From positions 124,001 to 188,000 of the forward strand of contig NZ_JAAVTK010000007.1 of assembly GCF_012275535.1 (NCBI RefSeq): 64,000 bases of DNA, written 5' to 3'. The translations under genes were made by a program, and so were the position numbers. Within the stretch, counting starts at the first letter, position 1; the number at the start of each line of letters is the position of its first letter. This DNA comes from Hymenobacter artigasi. Its GTDB lineage: Bacteria > Bacteroidota > Bacteroidia > Cytophagales > Hymenobacteraceae. This document shows positions 35,883 to 45,916 of this stretch, piece after piece. The notes under the pieces were generated by a model. It was given only the letters and a program-made list of their open reading frames with translations, did not search any database and was not told the DNA's origin.

Positions 35883-36325
35883 CGGCCTATCTGCTTGACA
35901 CCAACATCTGCGTTTACCTCATCAATGGCAAATACGAGTTGGCTTCCCGCTTAAAGCGCGCCAAGCTCCCCAATTGCTTTCTGAGCGAGTTGACCGTGGC
36001 TGAGCTGCTTTATGGGGTAGCCAACAGCGCACCCACGCACCAGTTGGCTAACCGCCAGCGCCTGGATGATTTCCTCTCCTTGTTTGAGGAGCGGATTCTG
36101 CCCATTTCTGATTCGCTGGAATCCTATGCCCAACAGAAAGCGCATCTAAAACGCCTGGGGCGCTTGCAAGGCGAGTTCGATATGTTGATTGGCAGCGTCG
36201 CGGTAGCCCATCGTCTGACGCTGGTCACGCACAACACTGCCCACTTTGCAAGTATGGCCGGTATCGTATTGGAAGATTGGGTACAGGAATACGAGGACGA
36301 GCAGGAATCGGCCAACGCCAAGTAG
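35879..36325 (+). CDS. vapC: VapC-like PIN-domain toxin, module 3
   Basis: The 148-residue protein has D7 in LLDTNIC, E42 in TVAELLYG, GEFDMLIG near residue 100 and THNT in place of TRNT. The two asparagine/threonine positions are kept. It is closest to the module 1 toxin (ANSAPTHQLANRQ versus ANSAPTRQPRNRQ). Confidence 0.92.
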   Translation: MTAYLLDTNICVYLINGKYELASRLKRAKLPNCFLSELTVAELLYGVANSAPTHQLANRQRLDDFLSLFEERILPISDSLESYAQQKAHLKRLGRLQGEFDMLIGSVAVAHRLTLVTHNTAHFASMAGIVLEDWVQEYEDEQESANAK

Positions 36326-36399
36326 CCCCCGCTGCGCCCTCGCAGCCGCCCCTAGCGCTTCTACCCCAACCGCCGCCCCGCCCGCTGCCCCCGCCGCTG

Positions 36400-36460
36400 C
36401 AGAAACGGGAGACTCTGCGTAACTACCTCGAACTGATTTCCAACACGCAGTGTATCTTAG
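36400..36460 (+). promoter_or_regulatory. Inter-cassette element, copy 6, with TATCTTAG box
   Basis: CAGAAACGGGAGACTCTGCG then TAAC and, about 30 bases later, TATCTTAG (36453-36460) ending five bases before the ATG, as in copy 2. Confidence 0.65.
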
Positions 36461-36465
36461 TAACG

Positions 36466-36645
36466 ATGAAAACGACTGCTCAATTTCTGCCAGATGCTTC
36501 GGCCCCTGATGTAGTGCTTAGCGAAGCACGCAAGCGGGCGGCATTCAAAGCCCTGCGCCAGCGCTATGAAGCGCATGAAAAGGCAACAGGCCTCAAGTCC
36601 AGCGAGGAGTTCACCAAACTGCAAGAAGCTGGCAAGCGTGCTTGA
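36466..36645 (+). CDS. Small helical protein, candidate antitoxin (copy 2)
   Basis: The protein is identical to the one at 33174-33353. Its start is set at the ATG at 36466 by the match to copy 1 and by the TATCTTAG box five bases upstream; a longer open frame from 36277 runs back through repetitive Pro-rich sequence of the inter-cassette element and is rejected. Confidence 0.6.
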   Translation: MKTTAQFLPDASAPDVVLSEARKRAAFKALRQRYEAHEKATGLKSSEEFTKLQEAGKRA

Positions 36646-37060
36646 AGACCCGCATTGTCTGCGGTGCGAGTGTGACCGACACGGTGGCTATGTCGAATAC
36701 AGCATTCGGCACCTGCATCCCGATTGGGACATCCTGACCCAAACCTATGAAATCCGCTCGATGACCGACGATGGGCGATTCATTTACCACAGCGACTTTC
36801 AGTTATTCCCGCTCGGTAGCAGCATCCCGGCCGATTTCAGCCGCTACCCGCGAGAAGCAAAAGCAGCCCTGTGGCAAGCCATTTTCCGGGTGAAGCGCTA
36901 CTACTTGACCACGTTCGAGCCCGATATCGTGCAGCACCTCATCAAGCAGCCGTTTTCAGTGCCGCAGCGGTTCACCTTCTACTGCCAGCACCTGAGCCTT
37001 CCCACCTACGACATCACCCACGACCGGTACAACATCTGGTACGTGCTCCAAACAGGGTAA
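36638..37060 (+). CDS. Unknown protein, candidate toxin (copy 2)
   Basis: The 140-residue protein starts at the overlapping GTG at 36638. It differs from copy 1 at a few residues (for example EYS for EYG near the N-terminus, FTFYCQ for FAFYRQ, PTYD for STYD, and the final TG for TE). The CxxCxC motif is kept. Retention of an intact frame in both copies argues that both are in use or that the duplication is recent. Confidence 0.6.
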   Translation: MLEDPHCLRCECDRHGGYVEYSIRHLHPDWDILTQTYEIRSMTDDGRFIYHSDFQLFPLGSSIPADFSRYPREAKAALWQAIFRVKRYYLTTFEPDIVQHLIKQPFSVPQRFTFYCQHLSLPTYDITHDRYNIWYVLQTG

Positions 37061-37200
37061 CCTCGTTGCCGCTGCCGCACCTAGCGCTTCTGCCCCCTGC
37101 CGCCCCGCCCGCTGCCCCCGCCGCTGGCACGATACTACAGCTTCTCTCCAACGCAACGCCCGGCAGCCCCCAACGTCCCCCGCCCGCTGCCCCCGCCGCG

Positions 37201-37228
37201 GAAGAAACGGGAGCTTCTGTGTAGCTTG
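37201..37228 (+). promoter_or_regulatory. Inter-cassette element, copy 7
   Basis: GAAGAAACGGGAGCTTCTGT then GTAGCTTG. The next gene begins about 100 bases further on, so the fixed spacing to an ATG is lost here. It marks the junction between the GC-rich array and the AT-rich operon that follows. Confidence 0.65.
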
Positions 37229-37326
37229 CCACAGCATAGAGAATGGATTCGTTCTTGATAGCCGGCTTGTGGCAGTACTGTGTATTAAAAGCCACTTAGG
37301 AGCATGGTTGTCATATAACATCGTAT

Positions 37327-38721
37327 ATGGAAAGACTAGATGTAAAGTTTTTTGGTCCTCTTAGGGATATTTCCTTAGACATCAAGGAAGTCAATATTTT
37401 AATTGGTCCTTCATCTACTGGTAAGAGTCTTTTAGCAAAGCTTTTTTTGTTACTCAAGGATTACGAACAAGTTAAAAAATTTACTACTTTCCAATCCGCT
37501 AAACACATTTTTGAGCGTTATGGCATGGGTGACATGCTGACAACGCAAACTTATATAAAATATGAATCTGATAACCATACTCTTATTGTAAATAAGGGTG
37601 CAGTTAGAAGGATAAAAAAGAAAAGTAGCTTGCTTAAGGCGTATAATTCCTTGATAAAAAACAGTGATATACTATCTGAAATAGATTCCGACGATTTAGA
37701 AGAGTACTTGAATCGTACGCTCTTCAATAGCATTAAGGTGCTAGTAACTCCAATGTACAGAAACATTGACCAGTTGCCATACAAACTATATTTTGAGCTC
37801 AAAACAATAGTTCATCTAAGTGGTGAAATTCTTGCGAGAGCAAAATATTATGCTTACACGGACTTGGATGAATTTGTGGATTCAATTCACTCTTATTCTC
37901 ACTTAGAAGAGAGTGACGACGAACTGCTTGCAGAGCTTTATGATGATATTGAAAGGTTGATTCAATATACAATATCGTTTTCGCAAAAGACAGTTCCGCA
38001 ATTAAAATCAGTTCAGAACACTCTGTATATTCCAGCAGAAAGGATTCTGTTTTCGCTTATTTCGGAAAAATACTTTACTCTAGAAAGTTCAAATGCCTCT
38101 TTGCCTAAGGCCTTGATAGATTTTGGGGTAATAGTAGAGAATGCGCGTAAGGGAAATCACATCTACAAGATTGATTTCATGCGCTTGGCCTATCAGTTTA
38201 AGGATAATAAGAATACAATTTCACATGATGAGTCTCGTTTCACACTTGCTAACGCGGCAAGCGGTATTCAAGCACTTGTACCCTTGTTCATGGCAATAGA
38301 TTTTACCAACAGAGTGTCTTCATCAAATAACAATCATTTTATCGTTGAAGAGCCTGAGCTAAATCTTTACCCTTCGCAACAAAAAGGCTTGTCCGAATAC
38401 CTTATAAAATCTTGCGCTCATGGTAATAATGGTATTACTATCACAACACATAGCCCATACGTATTGACTTCTATAAATAATCTGATTCAGGCTCATAATG
38501 CATATGTTGCTTTTCCAGCTAAGGAGTTAGATATTGAGGATATTGTTGCCAGGGAGTGTTGGTTGCCGTACGAAAAGGTTAGCGCATACTACATTAATGA
38601 GGGATATGCGCAAAATATTATGGATTCAGAAATGAAGGCAATAGGCGCAGTGCATATTGACGAGATTTCGGAAGAACTTGGTGAAGAATTTAACAAGCTT
38701 ACTGATATTATATATGGCTAA
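37327..38721 (+). CDS. ABC/OLD-like AAA ATPase of a candidate defence operon
   Basis: The 464-residue protein has a Walker A motif GPSSTGKS at residues 27-34, an ABC-signature-like NAASGIQALVPL near 308, a Walker B with FIVEEPELNLYP near 338-349 and a switch-histidine region TTHSPYVLTSINNL near 374. The middle 200 residues are a helical insertion. This is the AAA_15/AAA_21 type found in OLD nucleases and many anti-phage systems. No TOPRIM nuclease domain follows the ATPase. Instead the next gene, overlapping by eight bases, encodes a nuclease-like protein. The operon is strikingly AT-rich compared with its neighbours, which suggests horizontal acquisition. Confidence 0.88.
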   Translation: MERLDVKFFGPLRDISLDIKEVNILIGPSSTGKSLLAKLFLLLKDYEQVKKFTTFQSAKHIFERYGMGDMLTTQTYIKYESDNHTLIVNKGAVRRIKKKSSLLKAYNSLIKNSDILSEIDSDDLEEYLNRTLFNSIKVLVTPMYRNIDQLPYKLYFELKTIVHLSGEILARAKYYAYTDLDEFVDSIHSYSHLEESDDELLAELYDDIERLIQYTISFSQKTVPQLKSVQNTLYIPAERILFSLISEKYFTLESSNASLPKALIDFGVIVENARKGNHIYKIDFMRLAYQFKDNKNTISHDESRFTLANAASGIQALVPLFMAIDFTNRVSSSNNNHFIVEEPELNLYPSQQKGLSEYLIKSCAHGNNGITITTHSPYVLTSINNLIQAHNAYVAFPAKELDIEDIVARECWLPYEKVSAYYINEGYAQNIMDSEMKAIGAVHIDEISEELGEEFNKLTDIIYG

Positions 38722-39178
38722 GCTGGCTAAATTTACAATGGGAGGAATTGATAAATTCTTTCACATCTCCACTCACGGGTGCTTCTCTAATAGCACCACT
38801 GCCACAGAGAAGAACAAGACATTTAGGATAGCGAGAAAACCGAATGATTGGGTAACTAGAATAAAAGTTGATGGATGCTTGATAAATGGCAATATTATTA
38901 GATGTGATTTTGCTTTCGTTTTAGAAGATAAACAATCTATAATTTTTGTTGAGCTTAAAAGCGAAGACATTAATCATGCTTACGACCAGATTGTTAATAC
39001 AATAGCGTTTTTTAAATCTTTTATGTTGCTGGATAAACAGCAAATCGAAGGTTGTATTGTTAGCTCATCAGTGCCAAGACATGCTAATCTTAAATTTCAA
39101 TCACTTGTTGCGAAATTTAAAAAAGAGCATGGCACAAGTTTATCGAAACATACTAACCAGTGTATTAGGGGAATTTAG
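38714..39178 (+). CDS. Small PD-(D/E)XK-like protein paired with the AAA ATPase
   Basis: The ATG at 38714 overlaps the ATPase stop (ATGGCTAA). The 154-residue protein has D65 in RCDFAFVL, then E80 and K82 in IIFVELKSED, with a following AYDQIVNTI helix. This D-X14-ELK-plus-Gln-helix pattern is that of PD-(D/E)XK nucleases. The N-terminal part has two cysteines and several His residues and is not recognised. It is as AT-rich as the ATPase gene. A role as effector nuclease of a two-gene defence system is inferred. An upstream in-frame ATG at 38657 lies within the ATPase gene and is less likely. Confidence 0.72.
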   Translation: MAKLAKFTMGGIDKFFHISTHGCFSNSTTATEKNKTFRIARKPNDWVTRIKVDGCLINGNIIRCDFAFVLEDKQSIIFVELKSEDINHAYDQIVNTIAFFKSFMLLDKQQIEGCIVSSSVPRHANLKFQSLVAKFKKEHGTSLSKHTNQCIRGI

Positions 39179-39328
39179 ACAATCGTCTGTTGCGAAATTT
39201 TGACAGTATTTATTAACAATGTTTTGGCTTTTCCCGCCAAAAAGTCCGAAAAACCACCCTCGCACCCCATTTGCTAGTCCCTGCGTAGAGCTTCCCACTC
39301 GGAAGCCATTACCTAGCGACGAACGAAA

Positions 39329-41938
<2,610 letters not shown>

Positions 41939-41965
41939 TTCGTTGGAGTTGGTTTTGTAAATGGG

Positions 41966-42001
41966 AAAGCCCCGTCAGCGTTGTGCTGGCGGGGCTTTTT
42001 A
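41966..42001 (+). terminator. clpB rho-independent terminator
   Basis: The hairpin AAAGCCCCGTCAGCG / CTGGCGGGGCTTT is followed by T residues, 27 bases after the clpB stop. Two further copies follow the broken clpB ends. Confidence 0.93.
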
Positions 42002-42015
42002 TTGTTTAGTGATTC

Positions 42016-42206
42016 TAACTCTACTTTGGCAGGTTATCGGTTGGGTGTAGGGGCGGGGTCGTACCCGGTAGGGCTTGCCCCCGCCCGTTGTTCGCGCCAT
42101 GCCGACGGATTTCGTTCAACGGTGGGCGGGAACAAGCCTTACCGGGTACGACCCCGCCCCTACATCCTGGAAGCCTCAAGTAGCTCAACCTGCCAAAGTA
42201 GAGTTA
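42016..42206. repeat. Large nested inverted repeat
   Basis: The outer arms TAACTCTACTTTGGCAGGTT (42016-42035) and its complement (42187-42206) enclose inner arms 42047-42077 and 42133-42163 (core GGGGCGGGGTCGTACCCGGT). The last three bases of the right arm are the TAA stop of the next minus-strand gene. Confidence 0.85.
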
Positions 42207-42617
42207 ATTGTTGAAATACTTTCGCTTGAGTCTGCGACGAATTGCATTTGGTAATGTCTTGTTCTTTTCAAAATCATTTACAATTTTAGCTTCTTTGCTT
42301 ACACTAAATCGCACAATCTTTCCAAAACCAATTACGGCCGGTATTCCACCAAAAACAACTACAAAAACACCTGCTGGCACGGTGCCAACCGTGCTAATAG
42401 CAATGCGCGTGAAAATCACGGCGCCTCCAGTCAAAATATAGCCGCCGGTGCGATGGCTTTTAAACAACTTATGAATGGCTTGTACCGTGTCGGATGAAAC
42501 AGCAGGCGAAGTTGTTACAATGGGTGTAGAAGTAAGCGGCTGCGTATTCTGAGCCTGCGCAAAAGCGGAAGTAGAAATACCAAAAAGTAGTGCCGAAACG
42601 AGTAGGTGCTTATGCAT
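42204..42617 (-). CDS. Secreted/membrane small protein of the DTV-A-HK..R.GG family
   Basis: The ATG at 42617 begins a signal peptide (LLVSALLFGISTSAFAQA). The mature part has DTVQAIHKLFKSHRTGGYIL, two hydrophobic stretches and a basic C-terminal helix (LPNAIRRRLKRKYFNN). Related proteins are at 43458 and 51659, with broken ones at 42688 and 44187, which defines a local family. No function is known. The gene is less GC-rich than its surroundings. Its stop codon falls at the edge of the inverted repeat. Confidence 0.75.
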   Translation of the reverse strand: MHKHLLVSALLFGISTSAFAQAQNTQPLTSTPIVTTSPAVSSDTVQAIHKLFKSHRTGGYILTGGAVIFTRIAISTVGTVPAGVFVVVFGGIPAVIGFGKIVRFSVSKEAKIVNDFEKNKTLPNAIRRRLKRKYFNN

Positions 42618-42687
42618 TTCAAGTTTTAATAAAAGGAAGACTAGTTCCTGCAAGCTACAGATTGGTAAGGTAGTGCGGCCTGGCCGA

Positions 42688-42894
42688 CTACGCTGCCCGT
42701 CGCAGTGCGCGCCGCTCCACGCGTTCGCGGTAGTGCCGGGTGCGGTACATTTGGTGCAACACCGCAACGGTTTCAGCGGCAGTGTACTTGGTAGCACTGG
42801 TTTCGGGAGGAGAGGTATGGGATGCAGGAGTAGAGACGGCTTGTCCGCGGACGCAAAGCGAAAGAAACAGCAGGAGGCAGGGGAAGCGTAGCAT
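42688..42894 (-). pseudogene. Internally deleted DTV-family gene, copy 1
   Basis: The 68-residue frame has a signal peptide (RFPCLLLFLSLCVRGQA) and the family motif ETVAVLHQMYRTR, then jumps straight to HYRERVERRAL. That ending resembles the C-terminus of the full-length relative at 51659 (TYREKMERRG), so the middle of the gene appears to have been deleted. It could still be expressed as a tiny secreted protein, but a remnant is likelier. Confidence 0.65.
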
Positions 42895-43085
42895 TGGCGT
42901 TGGGTAGGTGTTTTGAAGGATAAACGGCACTTTGCAAAACGACCAAATCGCTATGTGCTAAACTTGTTTCAGAAGCCAGCTAGTATTAGAAACGCTTATT
43001 GCCTGACCGCGGCACGGCGGCGGTGGGCGTGAGACGAGGGGCAAGCGAGTTTGACTGATTACAGAGCGGGCGGGCCAGCATCCAG

Positions 43086-43342
43086 TTTCGCCAGATTCAG
43101 CAGCGCCTGGCCGAGGCCGGCATCCAGCTCGAAGCCACCAGCGAAGTGCTCGACCACCTGGGCGAAGCCGGTTTCGACCCGCAATTCGGCGCGCGGCCGT
43201 TAAAGCGCGTGCTCCAGCGCGTGATTCTGAACGAGCTGTCGAAAGATATTTTGTCTGGACGTGTTTCGAAGGATGCCGTGGTAGAAGCCGTGCTGGAAGA
43301 CGGCGCGGTGAAGTTCGAGAACGTGGAAATGCCGGCGGTGTA
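43086..43342 (+). pseudogene. clpB 3'-end fragment, copy 1
   Basis: It encodes the last about 85 residues of ClpB (from QIQQRLAEAGIQLEAT to ENVEMPAV) with an intact frame and changes such as DHL for DYL. There is no promoter, start or N-terminal part, so it is a duplication remnant. Confidence 0.9.
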
Positions 43343-43366
43343 ATTCCGGTAAGTGTTGTGAATGGG

Positions 43367-43403
43367 AAAGCCCCGTCAGCGTTGTGCTGGCGGGGCTTTT
43401 TTA
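43367..43403 (+). terminator. Copied clpB terminator 1
   Basis: It has the same hairpin and T-run as at 41966-42001. It now lies between the clpB fragment and the convergent gene at 43458. Confidence 0.9.
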
Positions 43404-43457
43404 TGGGTGAGATTTTTCTGCTTGCTAATTAGTCATTCGCTACTGCCAATCTGAAAA

Positions 43458-43913
43458 TTATTTAAGCGGGAGAAGACGTGCTGATACTAGTTCTTTTTCA
43501 ATTTTACTGGGTAACACATTGGTTTCTTGATACAACGCAATATTTAATTTCTCGATTTTCCTGGAATGATTTAACAGAGTATTACCACCAACAATCATTA
43601 AGGGTATAGAAATTACAAGTCCTATGCCCAAGCCGCCCGCAAAATTATAAAGACTTCCGTAGCTATTGTAGTTAGAGGGGAATTGAGCAGCAACTATCGG
43701 GGATACCTCCAAAGCCAAGGCACCAAGCCCTAGCAATGTAAAACCGCCCGCGCGGCGGGTGCGGTATATTTTGTGTAGTGCTGCAACCGTGTCGGCTGCT
43801 GTATACTGGGGTATGAGAGCTGCGGAGGTATTCATACTTGTCAGAGGATGAAGGGAAGCTTGTCCACAGACAGGAAATGAAAATAGCAGCAGAAAGCAGA
43901 GGACGCGTAGCAT
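43458..43913 (-). CDS. DTV-family small membrane protein
   Basis: The 151-residue protein has a signal peptide (RVLCFLLLFSFPVCGQA), the family motif DTVAALHKIYRTRRAGGFTL, two hydrophobic segments (GLGALALEVSPIVA and LGIGLVISIPLMIVGG) and a C-terminal helix that ends LVSARLLPLK. It is the intact relative of the fragments at 42688 and 44187, which share its N-terminal style. Function is unknown. Confidence 0.75.
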   Translation of the reverse strand: MLRVLCFLLLFSFPVCGQASLHPLTSMNTSAALIPQYTAADTVAALHKIYRTRRAGGFTLLGLGALALEVSPIVAAQFPSNYNSYGSLYNFAGGLGIGLVISIPLMIVGGNTLLNHSRKIEKLNIALYQETNVLPSKIEKELVSARLLPLK

Positions 43914-44091
43914 AGAACTCGGGTAAGTACTTCGAAATATACATTCTGGTTCTCGGACCGAGCAAGTTGTGGTGCGCTTAAATCGTAGCCGTATTGCTTG
44001 TAGAACCCCCCGTCGCCGCCGCGCCGGCCCCGGCGGCGGGGTGGGGGAGAAACCAGACGCCAGCGGCCGGCGTTATCTTTACTTCAACCAA

Positions 44092-44232
44092 ATGCCTCTG
44101 GCTATGTCCATTACCCTTGAGTTGAGCGACGAAGTGACGCAGCAGGCCAAGCAATATGCCCGGCAGCAGGGACGCAGCCTGGCCGACTACGCTGCCCGCT
44201 GCAGTGCGCACCGCTCCACGCGCTCGCGGTAG
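44092..44232 (+). pseudogene. Truncated antitoxin-like gene at a duplication junction
   Basis: MSITLELSDEVTQQAKQYAR followed by QQGRSLADYAA resembles the N-terminus of ribbon-helix-helix-type antitoxins. After LADYAA the frame enters the repeat copy and ends in CSAHRSTRSR. The last bases of the same gene, coding LADYAAR, also remain at 42679, so the junction is shared by both repeat copies. A TATCTTTA box stands upstream. Confidence 0.55.
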
Positions 44233-44393
44233 TGCCGGGTGCGGTACATTTGGTGCAACACCGCAACGGTTTCAGCGGCAGTGTACTTGGTCGCACTGGT
44301 TTCGGGAAGAGAGGTATGGGATGCAGGAGTAGAGACGGCTTGTCCGCGGACGCAAAGCGAAAGAAACAGCAGGAGGCAGGGGAAGCGTAGCAT
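44187..44393 (-). pseudogene. Internally deleted DTV-family gene, copy 2
   Basis: It is nearly identical to 42688-42894, with the same signal peptide, motif and HYRERVER junction, so the deletion happened before the duplication. Confidence 0.65.
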
Positions 44394-44580
44394 TGGCGTT
44401 GGGTAGGTGTTTTGAAGGATAAACGGCACTTTGCAAAACGACCAAATCGCTATGTGCTAAACTTGTTTCAGAAGCCAGCTAGTATTAGAAACGCCTATCG
44501 CCTGACCGCGGCACGGCGGCGGTGGGCGTGAGACGAGGGGCAAGCGAGTTTGACTGATTACGGAGCAGGCGGGCCAGCAT

Positions 44581-44841
44581 CCAGTTCCGCCAGATTCAAC
44601 AGCGCCTGGCCGAGGCCGGCATCCAGCTCGAAGCCACCCCCGAAGTGCTCGACCACCTGGGCGAAGCCGGCTTCGACCCGTAATTCGGTGCCCGCCCGCT
44701 TAAGCGCGTGCTCCAGCGCGTGATTCTGAACGAGCTGTCAAAGATATCCTCTCGGGCCGCGTGTCTAAGGATGCCGTAGTAGAAGCCGTGCTGGAAGACG
44801 GCGCGGTGAAGTTCGAGAACGTGGAGATGCCGGCGGTGTAA
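44581..44841 (+). pseudogene. clpB 3'-end fragment, copy 2
   Basis: It covers the same clpB segment as copy 1 but has a nonsense change (CCGCAATTC to CCGTAATTC) and a one-base deletion in the CTGTCGAAGG region. It cannot encode the ClpB tail. Confidence 0.92.
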
Positions 44842-44868
44842 TTCGTTGGAGTTGGTTTTATGAATGGG

Positions 44869-44903
44869 AAAGCCCCGTCAGCGTTGTGCTGGCGGGGCTT
44901 TTT
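44869..44903 (+). terminator. Copied clpB terminator 2
   Basis: This is the third occurrence of the AAAGCCCCGTCAGCG hairpin with T-run. Confidence 0.9.
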
Positions 44904-44945
44904 GGTTTAGATTTGACGCATTCATCTACCAATAATTCAAGATTC

Positions 44946-45338
44946 ATGAAAACGGCTTTCCCCAATTTCCTCTTGGCACTCTTCTTTTTATGCTTAGCGC
45001 ATGCTAATGCCAGTGCACAGAGTAATTCAGTCGCCAGTACCATGCCCGTGGCCGCCAATAGTGAAATTGCAGTGATGCGGGTATATGAAGGGCGAGGCAT
45101 GTACGGCTCTAGAATTGTAGTAGCCTATGAGAGCGGGAAAACCGATGAAGTAGCACTAAAGGACTTTAAGTCATCTGAATTTTACTCCAGTATGACGCAG
45201 CAAGTGCAGATAGCCATGTCCAAACTATATAAAGCGGGCTATGTACTGGTGCAAAGCACAGGCGGCGGCGGGATGAGCGAAACCAGTACCACTACCAACC
45301 TTATAATTATTGAGACTTTTGTTTTTCGTAAATCATAG
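44946..45338 (+). CDS. Small secreted protein of unknown function
   Basis: The ATG at 44946 gives a signal peptide (FPNFLLALFFLCLAHANASA). The mature part of about 105 residues includes EIAVMRVYEGRGMYGSRIVV and a Gly/Ser/Thr-rich loop (STGGGGMSETSTTTN) before a final strand. No family was recognised. It stands where the DTV-family gene stands in the other two units after a clpB terminator, but is on the opposite strand and unrelated. Confidence 0.7.
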   Translation: MKTAFPNFLLALFFLCLAHANASAQSNSVASTMPVAANSEIAVMRVYEGRGMYGSRIVVAYESGKTDEVALKDFKSSEFYSSMTQQVQIAMSKLYKAGYVLVQSTGGGGMSETSTTTNLIIIETFVFRKS

Positions 45339-45363
45339 TCCTTGTCTCAAAATTGCCCCTATC

Positions 45364-45546
45364 TGGCGCGAGTTTAGGCGCAGCCGTAACTCGTGACCAG
45401 CCATGACGTGGAGGCTGTGCCTCCACTGCCGCAACGCGGCAATAGCCAACTGCGCCGTTAGCACGTTCCAGCGCAAGTCGTTCTGTTGCGAGGCGCAGCC
45501 TCGCCCGGTGTTCAGGCACGAGTTACGCTGCGCTAAACTCGCGCCA
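45364..45546. repeat. Inverted repeat after the secreted-protein gene
   Basis: The arms TGGCGCGAGTTTAGGCGCAG... (45364-45395) and its near complement (45517-45546) enclose a smaller hairpin (GGAGGCTGTGCCTCC). It lies between convergent genes and may end both transcripts. Confidence 0.75.
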
Positions 45547-45567
45547 GTTACGCCAGTTGCAGAACAG

Positions 45568-45912
45568 CTAAGCGGTATAGCGCTGCCACGTTACGTAGCA
45601 GATGTAGCCGTTGAGCAGCATGAACAGGAAAGATGGCAGCGACAACCAAAAACCATCGCCGATTTTCATCCGCACGCCGAAGCCCAGCAGCATAAGCAGC
45701 GCCAGCCCTCCCGAAGCGAGCAGCAGAATGAGCGGCGAGATTAACCCGACGAGCAAGCCAACGGCACCCAGTAGCTCCAGTATCGCCGTCAGCGGCCCAA
45801 ATTTCTGCAAGCCGTAGCGCACAAACTCCTGCTGCAGCTGCGCCGATTTGAAATAGCTTATCCCGTAAAACAGAAACGAAATACTGGAAATCCAGATAAG
45901 GATAGTCGTCAT
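45568..45912 (-). CDS. DoxX-like four-helix membrane protein A
   Basis: The 114-residue protein has four hydrophobic segments (ILIWISSISFLFYGI, LTAILELLGAVGLLVGLI, LILLLASGGLALLMLLGF, FLFMLLNGYICYV) and the FKSAQLQQEFVRYGLQKFGP loop usual for DoxX-like proteins. The function of such small DoxX proteins is poorly defined. It follows a homologue four bases downstream of that gene's end, so the two form an operon. Confidence 0.8.
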   Translation of the reverse strand: MTTILIWISSISFLFYGISYFKSAQLQQEFVRYGLQKFGPLTAILELLGAVGLLVGLISPLILLLASGGLALLMLLGFGVRMKIGDGFWLSLPSFLFMLLNGYICYVTWQRYTA

Positions 45913-45916
45913 TTAG

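Larger units (their letters stand above)
36399..37094 (+). repeat. Direct repeat of a whole cassette, copy 2
   Basis: This matches 33107-33802 almost base for base, including the inter-cassette elements at both ends. The high identity, including silent positions, points to recent duplication. Confidence 0.9.
42680..43403. repeat. Segmental direct repeat, copy 1
   Basis: About 720 bases match 44179-44903 at an offset of about 1499. The unit holds a shortened DTV-family gene (minus strand), a spacer, a clpB 3'-end fragment and the clpB terminator. Confidence 0.9.
44179..44903. repeat. Segmental direct repeat, copy 2
   Basis: This is the second copy of the unit at 42680-43403, with more decay in the clpB part. 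Confidence 0.9.

Noticed and set aside
36277-36645. A 122-residue protein instead of the 59-residue one
   Set aside because: The extra N-terminus translates the Pro-rich inter-cassette element; the first cassette copy and the TATCTTAG box support the ATG at 36466.
32211-37228. The cassette region as a classical integron
   Set aside because: No integrase gene or attC core sites matching RYYYAAC/GTTRRRY were found in the window, so only a resemblance is claimed.
43146-43343. A 65-residue gene identical to the ClpB C-terminus
   Set aside because: It is an in-frame remnant of a duplicated clpB end without promoter or N-terminal domains.
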